Shown here in pieces: positions 12,733 through 13,365 of a DNA stretch of 13,365 nt; the first letter of the stretch is position 1; each line of letters starts with the position of its first letter. The DNA is taken from positions 1 through 13,365 of the forward strand of contig JAUSPL010000052.1 of the NCBI GenBank assembly GCA_030656535.1, given 5' to 3'. Origin of the DNA: Gemmobacter sp. (GTDB taxonomy: Bacteria; Pseudomonadota; Alphaproteobacteria; Rhodobacterales; Rhodobacteraceae). A program made the position numbers and the translations under genes. The notes beneath the pieces were generated by a model. It worked only from the letters and a program-made list of their open reading frames with translations, was not told the DNA's origin and did not search any database.

Positions 12733-13365
12733 CTATGCAGGACAAACCACAGGCCCGCATCGCAGGCCACACCCCGTCGGGTATCGAGGTGCCGCAGGTC
12801 GTGACCGCCGACATGGTGGACCAGGGCGGCATCGGCGCACCGGGCCAGCACCCGTTCACGCGCGGCATCTTTGCCGACGGGTATCGCGGGCGGCCATGGA
12901 CGATCCGGCAATATTCCGGCTTTGGTACGTCGGAGGATACTAACGAACGCTACCGGTTCCTACTGGATGCGGGGCAGACCGGGCTTTCGGTCGCGCTTGA
13001 CTTGCCGACGCAATGCGGGCTCGACCCGACTGACCCGATGGCAAAACCCGAAATCGGCAAGGTGGGCGTGTCGATATCCAATCTGGCAGAGGCGGAGATT
13101 CTGTTCGAGGGGCTGGATCTGTCGAAACTGTCCACCTCGTTCACCATCAACGGCACGGCGGCCATCATCTATGCCATGTACTGCGCCGTGGCAGACAAAA
13201 AGGGCATCCCCCGTGCCGCGCTGACCGGCACGATCCAGAACGACATCCTGAAGGAATACGTTGCGCGCGGGACGTGGATTTTCCCAGTCCGCCCGTCGAT
13301 GCGGCTGGTGGCCGACAGCATTCTGTTTTCCAACCGCGAAACGCCGCGGTTCAACCCCATTTCCA
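12729..13365 (+). CDS. Methylmalonyl-CoA mutase-type acyl-CoA mutase, large subunit N-terminal part (3' end cut off by window)
   Basis: The first 212 residues of a B12-dependent acyl-CoA mutase catalytic domain; the reading frame is open to the window edge. Such enzymes interconvert methylmalonyl-CoA and succinyl-CoA in the cytoplasm. Visible blocks are HPFTRGI (41-47), GYRGRPWTIRQYSGFGTSEDTN, GQTGLSVALDLPTQCG (82-97), STSFTINGTAA, GTIQNDILKEY and PSMRL. Tyr62 and Arg180 correspond to the two residues that read the methylmalonyl carboxylate in methylmalonyl-CoA mutase (Tyr89 and Arg207 in the Propionibacterium enzyme), and Gln170 matches its Gln197. This argues against an isobutyryl- or 2-hydroxyisobutyryl-CoA mutase, where these positions differ. 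The start ATG overlaps the upstream stop and has AGGAAAAA at 12718-12725. The B12-binding domain, if fused, lies beyond the window. Confidence 0.93.
   Translation, partial: MTMQDKPQARIAGHTPSGIEVPQVVTADMVDQGGIGAPGQHPFTRGIFADGYRGRPWTIRQYSGFGTSEDTNERYRFLLDAGQTGLSVALDLPTQCGLDPTDPMAKPEIGKVGVSISNLAEAEILFEGLDLSKLSTSFTINGTAAIIYAMYCAVADKKGIPRAALTGTIQNDILKEYVARGTWIFPVRPSMRLVADSILFSNRETPRFNPIS

Noticed and set aside
1..13365. CRISPR arrays, tRNA/rRNA genes, insertion sequences, phage or toxin-antitoxin genes
   Set aside because: Looked for and not seen: no regularly spaced repeats, no tRNA-like clover, no transposase or integrase motifs. Almost all sequence is covered by metabolic genes.

Overview
The window is high-GC bacterial DNA, tightly packed with genes for catabolism and transport. 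The gene families (tripartite TRAP importer, acetoin-dehydrogenase-like E1 subunits, AtuA/DUF1446, B12-dependent acyl-CoA mutase), the base composition and the frequent ATGA gene overlaps suggest an alphaproteobacterium, possibly of the Rhodobacterales. That placement is inference; no rRNA or other marker gene is present.

Layout. (1) Positions 1-2607, plus strand: the 3' part of an E1 alpha gene of a thiamine-diphosphate-dependent 2-oxoacid/acetoin dehydrogenase, its E1 beta partner, and a short-chain dehydrogenase. E1 beta is broken: it has a one-base frameshift near 1318 and, about 85 bases earlier, appears to lack roughly 13 conserved residues. (2) A strong GC-rich hairpin at 2615-2645 separates this block from a convergent cyclohexanone-monooxygenase-type Baeyer-Villiger monooxygenase (BVMO, 2651-4273, minus). 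(3) Positions 4417-7966, minus strand: a TRAP transporter operon in the order solute-binding protein, small permease, large permease, followed by a VOC/glyoxalase-fold protein. (4) Positions 8271-11013, plus strand: an AtuA-family protein, a small AtuA-associated protein and a zinc alcohol dehydrogenase, each pair joined by a 4-base ATGA overlap. (5) An IclR-family regulator (minus), end to end with the alcohol dehydrogenase and divergent from an enoyl-CoA-hydratase-fold protein. The latter overlaps the start of a methylmalonyl-CoA-mutase-type gene that runs off the right edge.

Reading as a system (inference): the window looks like one accessory catabolic island. An anionic or oxygenated compound is imported by TRAP. 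Alcohols are oxidised by the SDR and Zn-ADH, a ketone is turned into an ester or lactone by the BVMO, and fragments are handled by AtuA and CoA-dependent enzymes, feeding methylmalonyl-CoA to succinyl-CoA. The substrate cannot be read from sequence.

The most informative non-coding signal is an operator-like element found twice, before the BVMO and in the divergent TRAP/AtuA intergenic region. Both copies have AAGGT-N19-ACCTT architecture, share a 16-base identical core and carry TTGACC, a -35-like hexamer, in an arm. They tie the monooxygenase, transporter and AtuA operons into one likely regulon.
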